DNA from: Psychromicrobium silvestre | GTDB taxonomy: Bacteria > Actinomycetota > Actinomycetes > Actinomycetales > Micrococcaceae | Assembly: GCF_013408295.1 (NCBI RefSeq) | Contig: NZ_JACBYQ010000002.1 | Coordinates: 806,001-870,000 of the forward strand | Length of the DNA stretch: 64,000 nucleotides | Direction of reading: 5' to 3' | In this document: piece by piece, positions 57,658 through 64,000 of the stretch | Layout: each line of letters opens with the position of its first letter | Numbering within the stretch: the stretch's first letter is position 1 | Notes under the pieces: generated by a model | Databases searched by the model: none | What the model saw: the letters and a program-made list of their open reading frames with translations, nothing else | Told to the model about the DNA's origin: nothing | Program-made: the position numbers and the translations under genes

Positions 57658-58464
57658 ATGAAGGTCAGCGTAGGGCAGTTCAATCCGGGTGGCGAGGTCG
57701 CCGAAAACATTGCGGTGATGCGCAGGCTTGCGGTGGAAGCCAAAGAAGCGGGCAGCGGGCTGGTCTTGTTCCCGGAAGAAGCCATGTTCTCAGTGGGTAA
57801 GGTAAGCTCCGATTTCCGTGCGGCGGTTGACGCTGGCTGGAGTATCTTTGTGCAGCAACTCTCCTTCCTGGCCGCCGAGCTGGAGATTGCAGTGATTGCC
57901 GGCGGCTATGAATCCAGCGGTGAGGAGCGCCCTTACAACACCTTGGTGGCGATTGGCTCCGATGGTGCCATTCTCGGTACCTACCGCAAGCTGCACCTCT
58001 ACGATGCGTTCTCTTACCAGGAATCAAAGAGAATTTTGCCGGGCGACGGCGGGCTGACCGTGCTGCGAATAGGTGACCTCAATATCGGCATTATGACCTG
58101 CTACGACCTGCGCTTCCCGGAGCTGGCGCGGGCTCTAGCCGAACAAGACGTTGATCTGATGTGCGTGGCCGCCGCCTGGTTCAAGGGCGAACACAAGATC
58201 GATCACTGGGAGACCCTGCTCAAGGCGCGAGCGGTGGAAAATACTTGCTGGGTGGCTGCGGCGGGTACCACGAGTGAGCATTGCATCGGTCATTCGGTGA
58301 TCCTCGACCCGATGGGGGTGCCCACTGCCTTCCTCAATGATGAACCGGAAGGTGTAGCGACCGCAGATGTCACGACCAAGCGGATTTCCGAGGTGCGTGA
58401 ATTCTTGCCGGTGCTGAAGAATCGCCGGATTAAGTCCGTCCGAGAAATTGTCCCGGCACACTAG
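57658..58464 (+). CDS. Carbon-nitrogen hydrolase (nitrilase superfamily)
   Basis: A 268-residue amidohydrolase. The catalytic triad is visible: Glu40 (LFPEEAMF), Lys111 (YRKLHLYD) and Cys148 (MTCYDLRFPE). The ATG at 57658 follows AGAGGTGA; an earlier start adds a stretch unlike the family. The sequence fits the omega-amidase/Nit1-like branch, often acting in metabolite repair such as deaminated glutathione, but the exact substrate cannot be read. It stands alone between terminators. Confidence 0.88.
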   Translation: MKVSVGQFNPGGEVAENIAVMRRLAVEAKEAGSGLVLFPEEAMFSVGKVSSDFRAAVDAGWSIFVQQLSFLAAELEIAVIAGGYESSGEERPYNTLVAIGSDGAILGTYRKLHLYDAFSYQESKRILPGDGGLTVLRIGDLNIGIMTCYDLRFPELARALAEQDVDLMCVAAAWFKGEHKIDHWETLLKARAVENTCWVAAAGTTSEHCIGHSVILDPMGVPTAFLNDEPEGVATADVTTKRISEVREFLPVLKNRRIKSVREIVPAH

Positions 58465-58516
58465 TCCCGATAGGTTCTCATCCGCGTCCCGAGTCGGATA
58501 AGTTCAGGCTTTCCAG

Positions 58517-58561
58517 GCCCCGGTACCGAGGTTCATTACCTCGATACCGGGGCTTCGTTTT
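58517..58561 (+). terminator. Rho-independent terminator
   Basis: A 16-bp stem (GCCCCGGTACCGAGGT with the near-complement ACCTCGATACCGGGGC, one mismatch) with a 5-base loop, followed by TTCGTTTT. Confidence 0.88.
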
Positions 58562-58613
58562 CCCTAGAACATCAAATGACAGATATTGATTTATGTCATT
58601 TGATGTTCTAGGG
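58562..58613. promoter_or_regulatory. Large perfect inverted repeat upstream of aldo/keto reductase
   Basis: Two perfect 20-bp arms, CCCTAGAACATCAAATGACA and its reverse complement, are separated by 12 bp of A/T-rich sequence and end 40 bp before the reductase start. The position in the promoter region and the downstream TetR gene favour an operator; a structured leader RNA is the alternative. Confidence 0.75.
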
Positions 58614-58653
58614 TTGGTGTCACATCGCTTTCGACGATCTAGTAGGAGGACTC

Positions 58654-59649
58654 ATGGAAACACGTCAATTAGGTACCATCGGACCGGTTGTTTCGGCCCT
58701 CAGCCTGGGCTGTATGGGTATGTCCGGAATGTACGGTCCCTCGGACCGAGCCGAATCCCTCGCCACCATCCATGCCGCTGTCGATGCGGGCGTGACCTTG
58801 CTGGATACCGGAGATTTCTATGGTTCCGGACACAACGAAATGCTGATCGGTGAGGCGCTCCGGGAGATTCCCCGAGAGCAGGTTCAGATCAGTGTGAAAT
58901 TCGGCGGTCTGCGTGACCCTTCCGGTGGCTGGAGCGGTACCGATAATCGTCCGATGGCGGTCAAAAATTTCTTGGCTTACACGCTCCAGCGGTTGGGCAC
59001 CGATCACATTGACATCTATCGACCTGCTCGCTTGGACCCGGCGGTACCGATCGAGGAGACCATCGGGGCGCTCGGCGAGTTGGTTCAGGCTGGCTACATT
59101 CGGCATATCGGGCTCTCCGAAGTAGGAGTGGACACCATTCGGCGGGCTGCCGCGGTACATCCAATAGCCGATCTGCAGATCGAATATTCCTTGATCTCCC
59201 GGGGTATTGAAGCGGCGATCTTGCCTGCTTTGCGGGAGCTGGGTATCGGTGTTACCGCCTACGGGGTGCTTTCTCGGGGCTTGCTTTCCGGGCATTGGAA
59301 CGCTCAGCGGCCAACTTCGGGAGGTGACTTCAGGGCGTTCTCTCCTCGGTTCCAAGGAGGGAACCTGGAACACAATCTAGCTCTGGTCGAAACGCTTCGG
59401 TTGATCGCGGAGGCTCGCGGAACCACTGTTGCTCAGTTGGCTATTGCCTGGGTGGCAGCTCAGGGCGGCGATATTATCCCGGTGATTGGTGCCCGCACCC
59501 GCGAGCGGCTTCAGGAGTCACTCGCTTCCCAATTGGTGAGTCTCACTCCGGAAGATCTGGCAGCCATTGAGGCCGCGGTTCCCGCCGATGCGGCCGCGGG
59601 AAGCCGATACGATGAATCACAGATGGCCATATTGGACAGCGAGCGCTAG
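58654..59649 (+). CDS. Aldo/keto reductase
   Basis: A 331-residue NADPH-dependent oxidoreductase of the TIM-barrel AKR superfamily. Asp and Tyr of the catalytic tetrad are in LDTGDFYGSG and Lys in QISVKFGG. The usual His (YYQHRVDP in many relatives) is replaced by Ala125 in IYRPARLDP, a variant that I have seen in a related subfamily but that changes the proton-donor network. AGGAGGA precedes the ATG. It is co-directional with a TetR gene 7 bp downstream and preceded by a 20-bp-arm inverted repeat. Confidence 0.9.
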   Translation: METRQLGTIGPVVSALSLGCMGMSGMYGPSDRAESLATIHAAVDAGVTLLDTGDFYGSGHNEMLIGEALREIPREQVQISVKFGGLRDPSGGWSGTDNRPMAVKNFLAYTLQRLGTDHIDIYRPARLDPAVPIEETIGALGELVQAGYIRHIGLSEVGVDTIRRAAAVHPIADLQIEYSLISRGIEAAILPALRELGIGVTAYGVLSRGLLSGHWNAQRPTSGGDFRAFSPRFQGGNLEHNLALVETLRLIAEARGTTVAQLAIAWVAAQGGDIIPVIGARTRERLQESLASQLVSLTPEDLAAIEAAVPADAAAGSRYDESQMAILDSER

Positions 59650-59656
59650 GAAGCAG

Positions 59657-60247
59657 ATGATGGCGGACGGAATCTTGACCGAAGAGGCGATTCTGGCTGC
59701 GACCGAGGATGTTTTGCGTAAGTATGGTCCGGCTAAAGCCACCGTGGTGGATGTTGCTCGAGTGCTTGGAGTGAGCCACGGGAGTATCTATCGACATTTC
59801 CCGTCAAAATCGGCGCTGCGAGAGGCTGTGACAGCTCGGTGGCTGGATCAGGCTCACTCCGGTCTGGCCGAGATCGCTTCCTCCAACACCCCGGCGGCGG
59901 AACGGCTGGCCGCTTGGCTTCGTGCCCTGCACGAGGCCAAGCGGCACAAGGCTCTGGACGATCCCGAGCTGTTCCGCACCTATTCTGCCCTGGTGGAAGA
60001 GCAGAATGGGCAGGTGATTCAGGCACATTTGGCTGAATTGATCGGCCAACTGTCCCGTATCGTTGCCGACGGTCAGGACGCTGCGGAGTTCTCCGGAGGA
60101 GATGCGGCATCCCGGGGGCGGGCTATTTTCAATGCAACAGTGGTTTTCCACGCTCCCGTACATGCCTGGCAGTGGAACGATCCGGAAGTATCAGCTCAGC
60201 TAGATGCCGTGATCGAGGTGCTGTTGCGGGGCCTGACGCCACGTTGA
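59657..60247 (+). CDS. TetR-family transcriptional regulator
   Basis: A 196-residue regulator with HTH ATVVDVARVLGVSHGSIYRH near residues 30-49. AGGAAG precedes the paired ATGs at 59657 and 59660. It follows the aldo/keto reductase in one transcript, and the inverted repeat at 58562-58613 is the likely autoregulatory target. Confidence 0.88.
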   Translation: MMADGILTEEAILAATEDVLRKYGPAKATVVDVARVLGVSHGSIYRHFPSKSALREAVTARWLDQAHSGLAEIASSNTPAAERLAAWLRALHEAKRHKALDDPELFRTYSALVEEQNGQVIQAHLAELIGQLSRIVADGQDAAEFSGGDAASRGRAIFNATVVFHAPVHAWQWNDPEVSAQLDAVIEVLLRGLTPR

Positions 60248-60308
60248 GACTCGTCTAGGTTCGCCGCTCGTTGCCCATGCGCACCTTTTGTTCAGCGGAT
60301 AGTCGGGC

Positions 60309-62174
60309 CTAGCCACGATGTTTTCCGAGCCTTCCCAGTTTTCGTCCGCGAGCCACCAAGAGCAGACTTATACCGCTGCCGATCAGCACAGCCGCCCCCA
60401 GAGCAAATCCTCCTTCCGCAGTGGTACCGGTGGCCGCAAGCTGAGGAGGTGCTTCAGGATGGGGCGCCAGCGGATTCGCCAACGGAATCGCTGCTTGAAC
60501 TGGCACGGGCTTAGCGGCTGACACCGGAACTCGGGCGGGGGCCTGCGGGTGTTTCGGAACAACTACCTGAGGGGGCGCAGCCGGCGCGGTTTGCAGGCAG
60601 ACGGTCTCGCTTGGTTCTCCGAAGTCATCGTGGAAGCTATTCACCGCTGCTGACTCCGGCAGAGTGGCAACTACGGTATAGCAGCCAACCTTGTTCAGAC
60701 TCCCGAAATTCGCAGTTGCTCCGTCGGCTAGCGGAAGGGTTAGCTTGGTGAGGAGCGGACTTCCAGGAGGAACGTCCTTTGATTGCTCAGGCTGCACGGG
60801 CAAGGGCCCATACATGCTCAAGGTCACTTGAACGCCCCGCGTTGTCGGAGGAGCAGCAGCGACACTGAGCCGATCGACGATCTTACTTCCCACGGTGGCA
60901 AGGTGACCGGATAACTCGGTGGTCAGTACAGGAGACCAGCGAAGCAAGGTGGTTTCCGGCGCCAATCCGAACCTTCCACTCCAAGGCTTCAAATAATCGC
61001 GCGCGGAGGAAGGCCTAGCGCTCAAAGCATCGATCCGTTCCGTCCAGACGTAATAGCCTGGTGCACTGACCGCTAGCTCAGTGGTGCTGTATTGGCCGGT
61101 ACCACTGATGTTGGTGCTCACGGTGCCGACTGTCGGAGCGCCGGAGGGAGCGACGGCTGCCTCCACTGGAGGTGTTTTGAAGGGGCCCCAGAGAGTTGAA
61201 ACCACCGTGGCTTGGACCGGCTTACCCGTACCGGGATCCTGTAGCCACGGCCCAGCTGCCGTCGTCGAAATCACCAGATTGTCGTGTAACTTTCCCGGAC
61301 CGCTCAGGCTCGCCGTCGAAGTTGTCGTCCGGACCACCGCCTGAAATGCGGTGGCTGCTGGCACTGTCAGACTGCCCGTCACTAGGCCGGTCACCGCCGA
61401 GGTGATCAAGCGCTGTTGACCAGCGGCAGCGGGCTGTAACCAGCGCAAAATGGGTAGCGGTGCGGCAGTGATCATGGCAGTCAAGCTGCCCTTCCCAAAG
61501 TCTGTTCGCTGGACGGGTACCAACTGGCTCTGGTTCGTGCTCAGCCAGTGGCTGGGGCCGCCCGAGAGCTTTAGCGAACCGCTGGTGGTGAGCTGAACAG
61601 CCAGACCTGGAGTCTGGACGCCGGTGGAGCTGAATACTTGCACCTCCGCCGCCCCGGGACGTACCAGCTTGGCGGTGACCCGATAGGGGCCTGCATAACG
61701 CAAGGCTTGGTCGGTCAAGGATCGACCCAAGGCCACCACCGAGGCAGGCAGCGCTGCCTCTGCGAGGATCTGAGCCATCCCCGGGCTGCCCCAGGCACGT
61801 CCGGAGGAACTCAGGGACCAGATGGCCAGTTGGACTGCGGCAGCGGTGGCATTGTCTTTGCTCTTTCCCCAACGCAATAACAAATAAGAAATTGCCGCGT
61901 TCTCATGCGCACTCAGGACGCTTCCATCGCTGCGCACGAAGCCACCCTGATGCCCATCCGTGTATTTGGCTTGAGCGTCTGGGGCACCTCTTTCGAAGTC
62001 GGTGCAGTAAACCAATAAGCCGTCACGATTTTGCTGCTGCCCGACCCAAAGCTTTGCTGAACCCATGCCTGCGCCCAGACGCCAGCCCGCCGAAACCGCT
62101 TCGGCGAGGGCTCCGGGGAGCAGAAGTGCGAGGGCGAGAATTGTCACGCCGCAAAGGCGGATGAAGAACTTCAC
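60309..62174 (-). CDS. Thioester-domain surface protein with LAxTG sortase signal
   Basis: A 621-residue wall-anchored protein. The GTG at 62174 follows CAGGAGGA and gives a Sec signal (about residues 1-29). The N-terminal domain has LLVYCTDFE and AAVQLAIWSL, the Cys and Gln positions of a thioester domain that forms an internal Cys-Gln bond and can attach covalently to host or matrix amines. Several beta-rich domains follow. The C-terminus has LAATG, a membrane helix and a basic tail (ARGRKLGRLGKHRG). Longer readings upstream are not supported. Confidence 0.82.
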   Translation of the reverse strand: MKFFIRLCGVTILALALLLPGALAEAVSAGWRLGAGMGSAKLWVGQQQNRDGLLVYCTDFERGAPDAQAKYTDGHQGGFVRSDGSVLSAHENAAISYLLLRWGKSKDNATAAAVQLAIWSLSSSGRAWGSPGMAQILAEAALPASVVALGRSLTDQALRYAGPYRVTAKLVRPGAAEVQVFSSTGVQTPGLAVQLTTSGSLKLSGGPSHWLSTNQSQLVPVQRTDFGKGSLTAMITAAPLPILRWLQPAAAGQQRLITSAVTGLVTGSLTVPAATAFQAVVRTTTSTASLSGPGKLHDNLVISTTAAGPWLQDPGTGKPVQATVVSTLWGPFKTPPVEAAVAPSGAPTVGTVSTNISGTGQYSTTELAVSAPGYYVWTERIDALSARPSSARDYLKPWSGRFGLAPETTLLRWSPVLTTELSGHLATVGSKIVDRLSVAAAPPTTRGVQVTLSMYGPLPVQPEQSKDVPPGSPLLTKLTLPLADGATANFGSLNKVGCYTVVATLPESAAVNSFHDDFGEPSETVCLQTAPAAPPQVVVPKHPQAPARVPVSAAKPVPVQAAIPLANPLAPHPEAPPQLAATGTTAEGGFALGAAVLIGSGISLLLVARGRKLGRLGKHRG

Positions 62175-62333
62175 AGGGGATCCTCCTGAGTAACTGAATG
62201 AGATGGAGTCATCACTGTGCCAAGACCCGGGAGGGCAGGAAAGAGAGGAACTCATCGATGTGAGGAAAGCTTTCAAAATCGACCCTTGGGGAGGAGAAGT
62301 GGGAGGAGCTAGAACTCGGCGTAGGCTAAGAGA

Positions 62334-62753
62334 ATGAGCCATCTCAATGATCCGGAGACCATCAAAAAGTTGCTGAGTGCGCCCGGGCGCTGGGCCGTCG
62401 TCGGCCTCTCCACCAACATTCTTAGGCCCGCTTTCGAGGTCTCTAGATTTCTCCAAAAAAGGCTGGGAATGGAGATCATTCCGGTCAATCCCAGGGGGGA
62501 GGATGTTTACGGCGTCAAGGGTTACACCAGGCTCAGCGAGATTCCGGGGCAGATCGACGTGGTGGACTGTTTTGTGAACTCGGATCGAGTGGGTGCGATT
62601 GTGGACCAAGCCATCGAGTCCGGCGCGAAAGCCGTCTGGCTGCAACTTGGTGTTATCGACGAGCAAGCCGCCGAGCGGGCAAAAGCTGCCGGACTTGAAG
62701 TGGTGATGGACACCTGCCCAGCAATTGAGGCGCCATTGCTCGGTTTGGGCTGA
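62334..62753 (+). CDS. CoA-binding domain protein (YccU-like)
   Basis: A 139-residue single Rossmann-domain protein with WAVVGLSTNILRPAFEVSRF near residue 20 and VDVVDCFVNSDRVG, GAKAVWLQLGVIDE and VVMDTCPAIE as later landmarks. Stand-alone CoA_binding proteins of the YccU type bind CoA, but their cellular role is unsettled. It is divergent from the thioester-domain gene. Confidence 0.88.
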   Translation: MSHLNDPETIKKLLSAPGRWAVVGLSTNILRPAFEVSRFLQKRLGMEIIPVNPRGEDVYGVKGYTRLSEIPGQIDVVDCFVNSDRVGAIVDQAIESGAKAVWLQLGVIDEQAAERAKAAGLEVVMDTCPAIEAPLLGLG

Positions 62754-62816
62754 CTAGTCGGATAACCTGCTCTAAGGGGGAATCCTGTTCACCGCGCTTA
62801 GAGCGAGGATCCGCCC

Positions 62817-63656
62817 ATGCCTCATCAGCTACCCCGGAAGACCAAGCCCTTCCGCTGGGCTCTTTTGCTGATCTGCGTCCTTCTCGTCACGGCCTCTGGC
62901 ACGGACGGAATCCGGCACGAAACTCCGCTAGCTAATCGTTCGAAGGTGTCCGTGCCGAACCCCCAGACTTTTAACCCCTGGCCCAGTGAAGCACTCGAAG
63001 CGCCAAGGCCCCTAACCGCTGTCCCCGAGAGCTCGGGCAACCACGCTGGCTTCGAGTTGTTGCCTATCAGGAACGGCTTAGTGCCGGTATTGACTAAGAT
63101 TCCCACCCGGCAGAAGGTCGTCTTTCTGACCATCGATGACGGAGCGTATAAGACAGCAGAAGAGGTCCTTCTGCTTAAGCGGGAAAACCTCAAAGCGACA
63201 TTATTTTTGGCCTATCTCTTCATCGCCAACAACCCGGATTTCTTCAAAGCCATGCAGGCCAATGGCAGCGAAATCGAAAATCACACCGTCTCCCACCCCC
63301 TCAACCTGATCAGCCTTCCTTTCAAGGAGCAGAAGAAGGAGATCTGTGGCATGTCTGATTATGAGCGACAGAAGTACGGGCGCTCGCCGGTGTTTTTCAG
63401 GCCCCCCGGTGGTCCATACACGCAAGCGCTCCGGAAGGCTGCAGCTGAGTGTGGGATCAAGGCTATTATCGATTGGAACGTCGAAGTAATAGGCGGTTCG
63501 GTGAAATATCAGGAGGGGAAAACATTGCGTCCCGGCGACATTGTGCTGATGCACTTCCGCCGTGAGTTTTCCCGGGATCTGCGAGCTTTTCTGGCCGCGC
63601 AGAAAGCCGCTGGCCTGAAGGTAGTCTTGCTCGAAGATTTCCTCAAGGTGCATTGA
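62817..63656 (+). CDS. Polysaccharide deacetylase family protein (exported)
   Basis: A 279-residue NodB-homology protein with an N-terminal hydrophobic anchor or signal (residues 13-28). NodB motifs are present in order: FLTIDDGAY with the metal Asp, ENHTVSHPLNL with the H-x3-H pair, FFRPPGGPY, the DWNVEV strand and IVLMHFR. Likely substrates are peptidoglycan or another N-acetylated wall glycan. It overlaps the next gene by one base (TGATG). Confidence 0.88.
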   Translation: MPHQLPRKTKPFRWALLLICVLLVTASGTDGIRHETPLANRSKVSVPNPQTFNPWPSEALEAPRPLTAVPESSGNHAGFELLPIRNGLVPVLTKIPTRQKVVFLTIDDGAYKTAEEVLLLKRENLKATLFLAYLFIANNPDFFKAMQANGSEIENHTVSHPLNLISLPFKEQKKEICGMSDYERQKYGRSPVFFRPPGGPYTQALRKAAAECGIKAIIDWNVEVIGGSVKYQEGKTLRPGDIVLMHFRREFSRDLRAFLAAQKAAGLKVVLLEDFLKVH

Positions 63657-64000
63657 TGGACGTTCGGACACTACGTGAGATTTGTCTGGGGCTGCCCGGC
63701 GTATTTGAGGACTGGCCCTTCGGGCCGGATACCTCGGTAATGAAGATCAAGGCCCCAACAAGCGTTCCAGCCCGCCATGAGACCAAAATGTTTGCCCTGT
63801 TCCGGGCGGAGAGGTCTCCGCTTACTGTCAATCTCAAATGCGATCCGGCGCTAGCCGAACAACTGCGCGCCGCCCATCCGGAGATCATTCCCGGCTATCA
63901 CATGAATAAAAAACACTGGAATACCATCGACTGCTCGGCAGGCTTGCCCGAAGAAATGATCCGGGATCTGATCGAGGATTCCTACGATTTGGTGGTATCC
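63656..64000 (+). CDS. MmcQ/YjbR family protein (3' end outside window)
   Basis: An open frame of 115 codons reaching the window edge. MDVRTLREICLGLPGVFEDW at the N-terminus, MFALFR, LTVNLKCDPALAEQLRA, PGYHMNKKHWNTID and LIEDSYDLV are the usual YjbR landmarks; the family is normally about 115-125 residues, so only the last few residues are missing. Function is unknown. It is coupled to the deacetylase gene. Confidence 0.88.
   Translation, partial: MDVRTLREICLGLPGVFEDWPFGPDTSVMKIKAPTSVPARHETKMFALFRAERSPLTVNLKCDPALAEQLRAAHPEIIPGYHMNKKHWNTIDCSAGLPEEMIRDLIEDSYDLVVS

Noticed and set aside
1-64000. tRNA, rRNA, IS elements, phage genes and CRISPR
   Set aside because: None was recognised by eye; small structured RNAs could still be missed without a covariance-model search.

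Overview
The window looks like chromosomal DNA from a Gram-positive, moderately GC-rich actinobacterium, most likely a member of the Micrococcaceae (Arthrobacter, Renibacterium or Psychromicrobium type). Reasons are the DUF3151 gene beside class II aldolase, the five-gene Asp23/DUF2273/DUF6286/AmaP block, LAxTG (class E) sortase signals, CUT1 sugar importers without their own ATPase, and frequent GTG/TTG starts in 4-bp ATGA/GTGA/TTGA overlaps. The genus is inference; no rRNA or tRNA gene was seen.

Layout. 1-9799: 3' part of a giant surface protein made of 24 copies of an exact 354-bp repeat plus three diverged copies, ending in a sortase signal. 9804-16365: LacI regulator with a divergent CUT1 importer and a glycogen-debranching-like enzyme, with three matching operator palindromes between them. 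16346-19086: a small DUF6191-like gene and an Asp23 envelope-stress operon. 19160-25700: GH13 alpha-glucosidase divergent from a second CUT1 importer, a small membrane protein and a LacI regulator that seems to start at ATC. 25828-32311: DoxX, exonuclease III, an ABC-type membrane module and NAD synthetase. 32367-43610: LacI regulator and a tightly coupled nine-gene hexuronate operon (importer, two TIM-barrel isomerase-like proteins, Gfo/Idh/MocA oxidoreductase, uronate isomerase, fructuronate-reductase-like enzyme, mannonate dehydratase). 43611-46664: a repeat-rich stretch with a TetR/membrane-protein pair and pyrE, bracketed by copies of two palindromic repeat families. 46665-52755: HAD phosphatase, SpoU methyltransferase and three exported proteins (Tat-type M15-like protein, lipase, S53 peptidase). 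52875-58464: housekeeping (class II aldolase, DUF3151, LtrA, purA, carbon-nitrogen hydrolase). 58654-64000: aldo/keto reductase with TetR, a thioester-domain surface protein with a second LAxTG signal, a CoA-binding protein, a polysaccharide deacetylase and a truncated YjbR-like gene.

How it fits together. The lifestyle suggested is scavenging of plant- or biofilm-derived sugars: three regulated importers feed alpha-glucoside hydrolysis, a debranching-like hydrolase and a complete route from glucuronate-type sugars to 2-keto-3-deoxygluconate. None of the three importers has an ATPase gene here, so a shared MsiK-like ATPase elsewhere is expected. The cell surface is represented by two sortase-anchored proteins. 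The points most worth following up are the homogenised giant repeat gene, the hexuronate operon that pairs an oxidoreductase and two TIM-barrel proteins with no glycosidase, and the two intergenic palindrome families, one of which appears to have supplied coding sequence.
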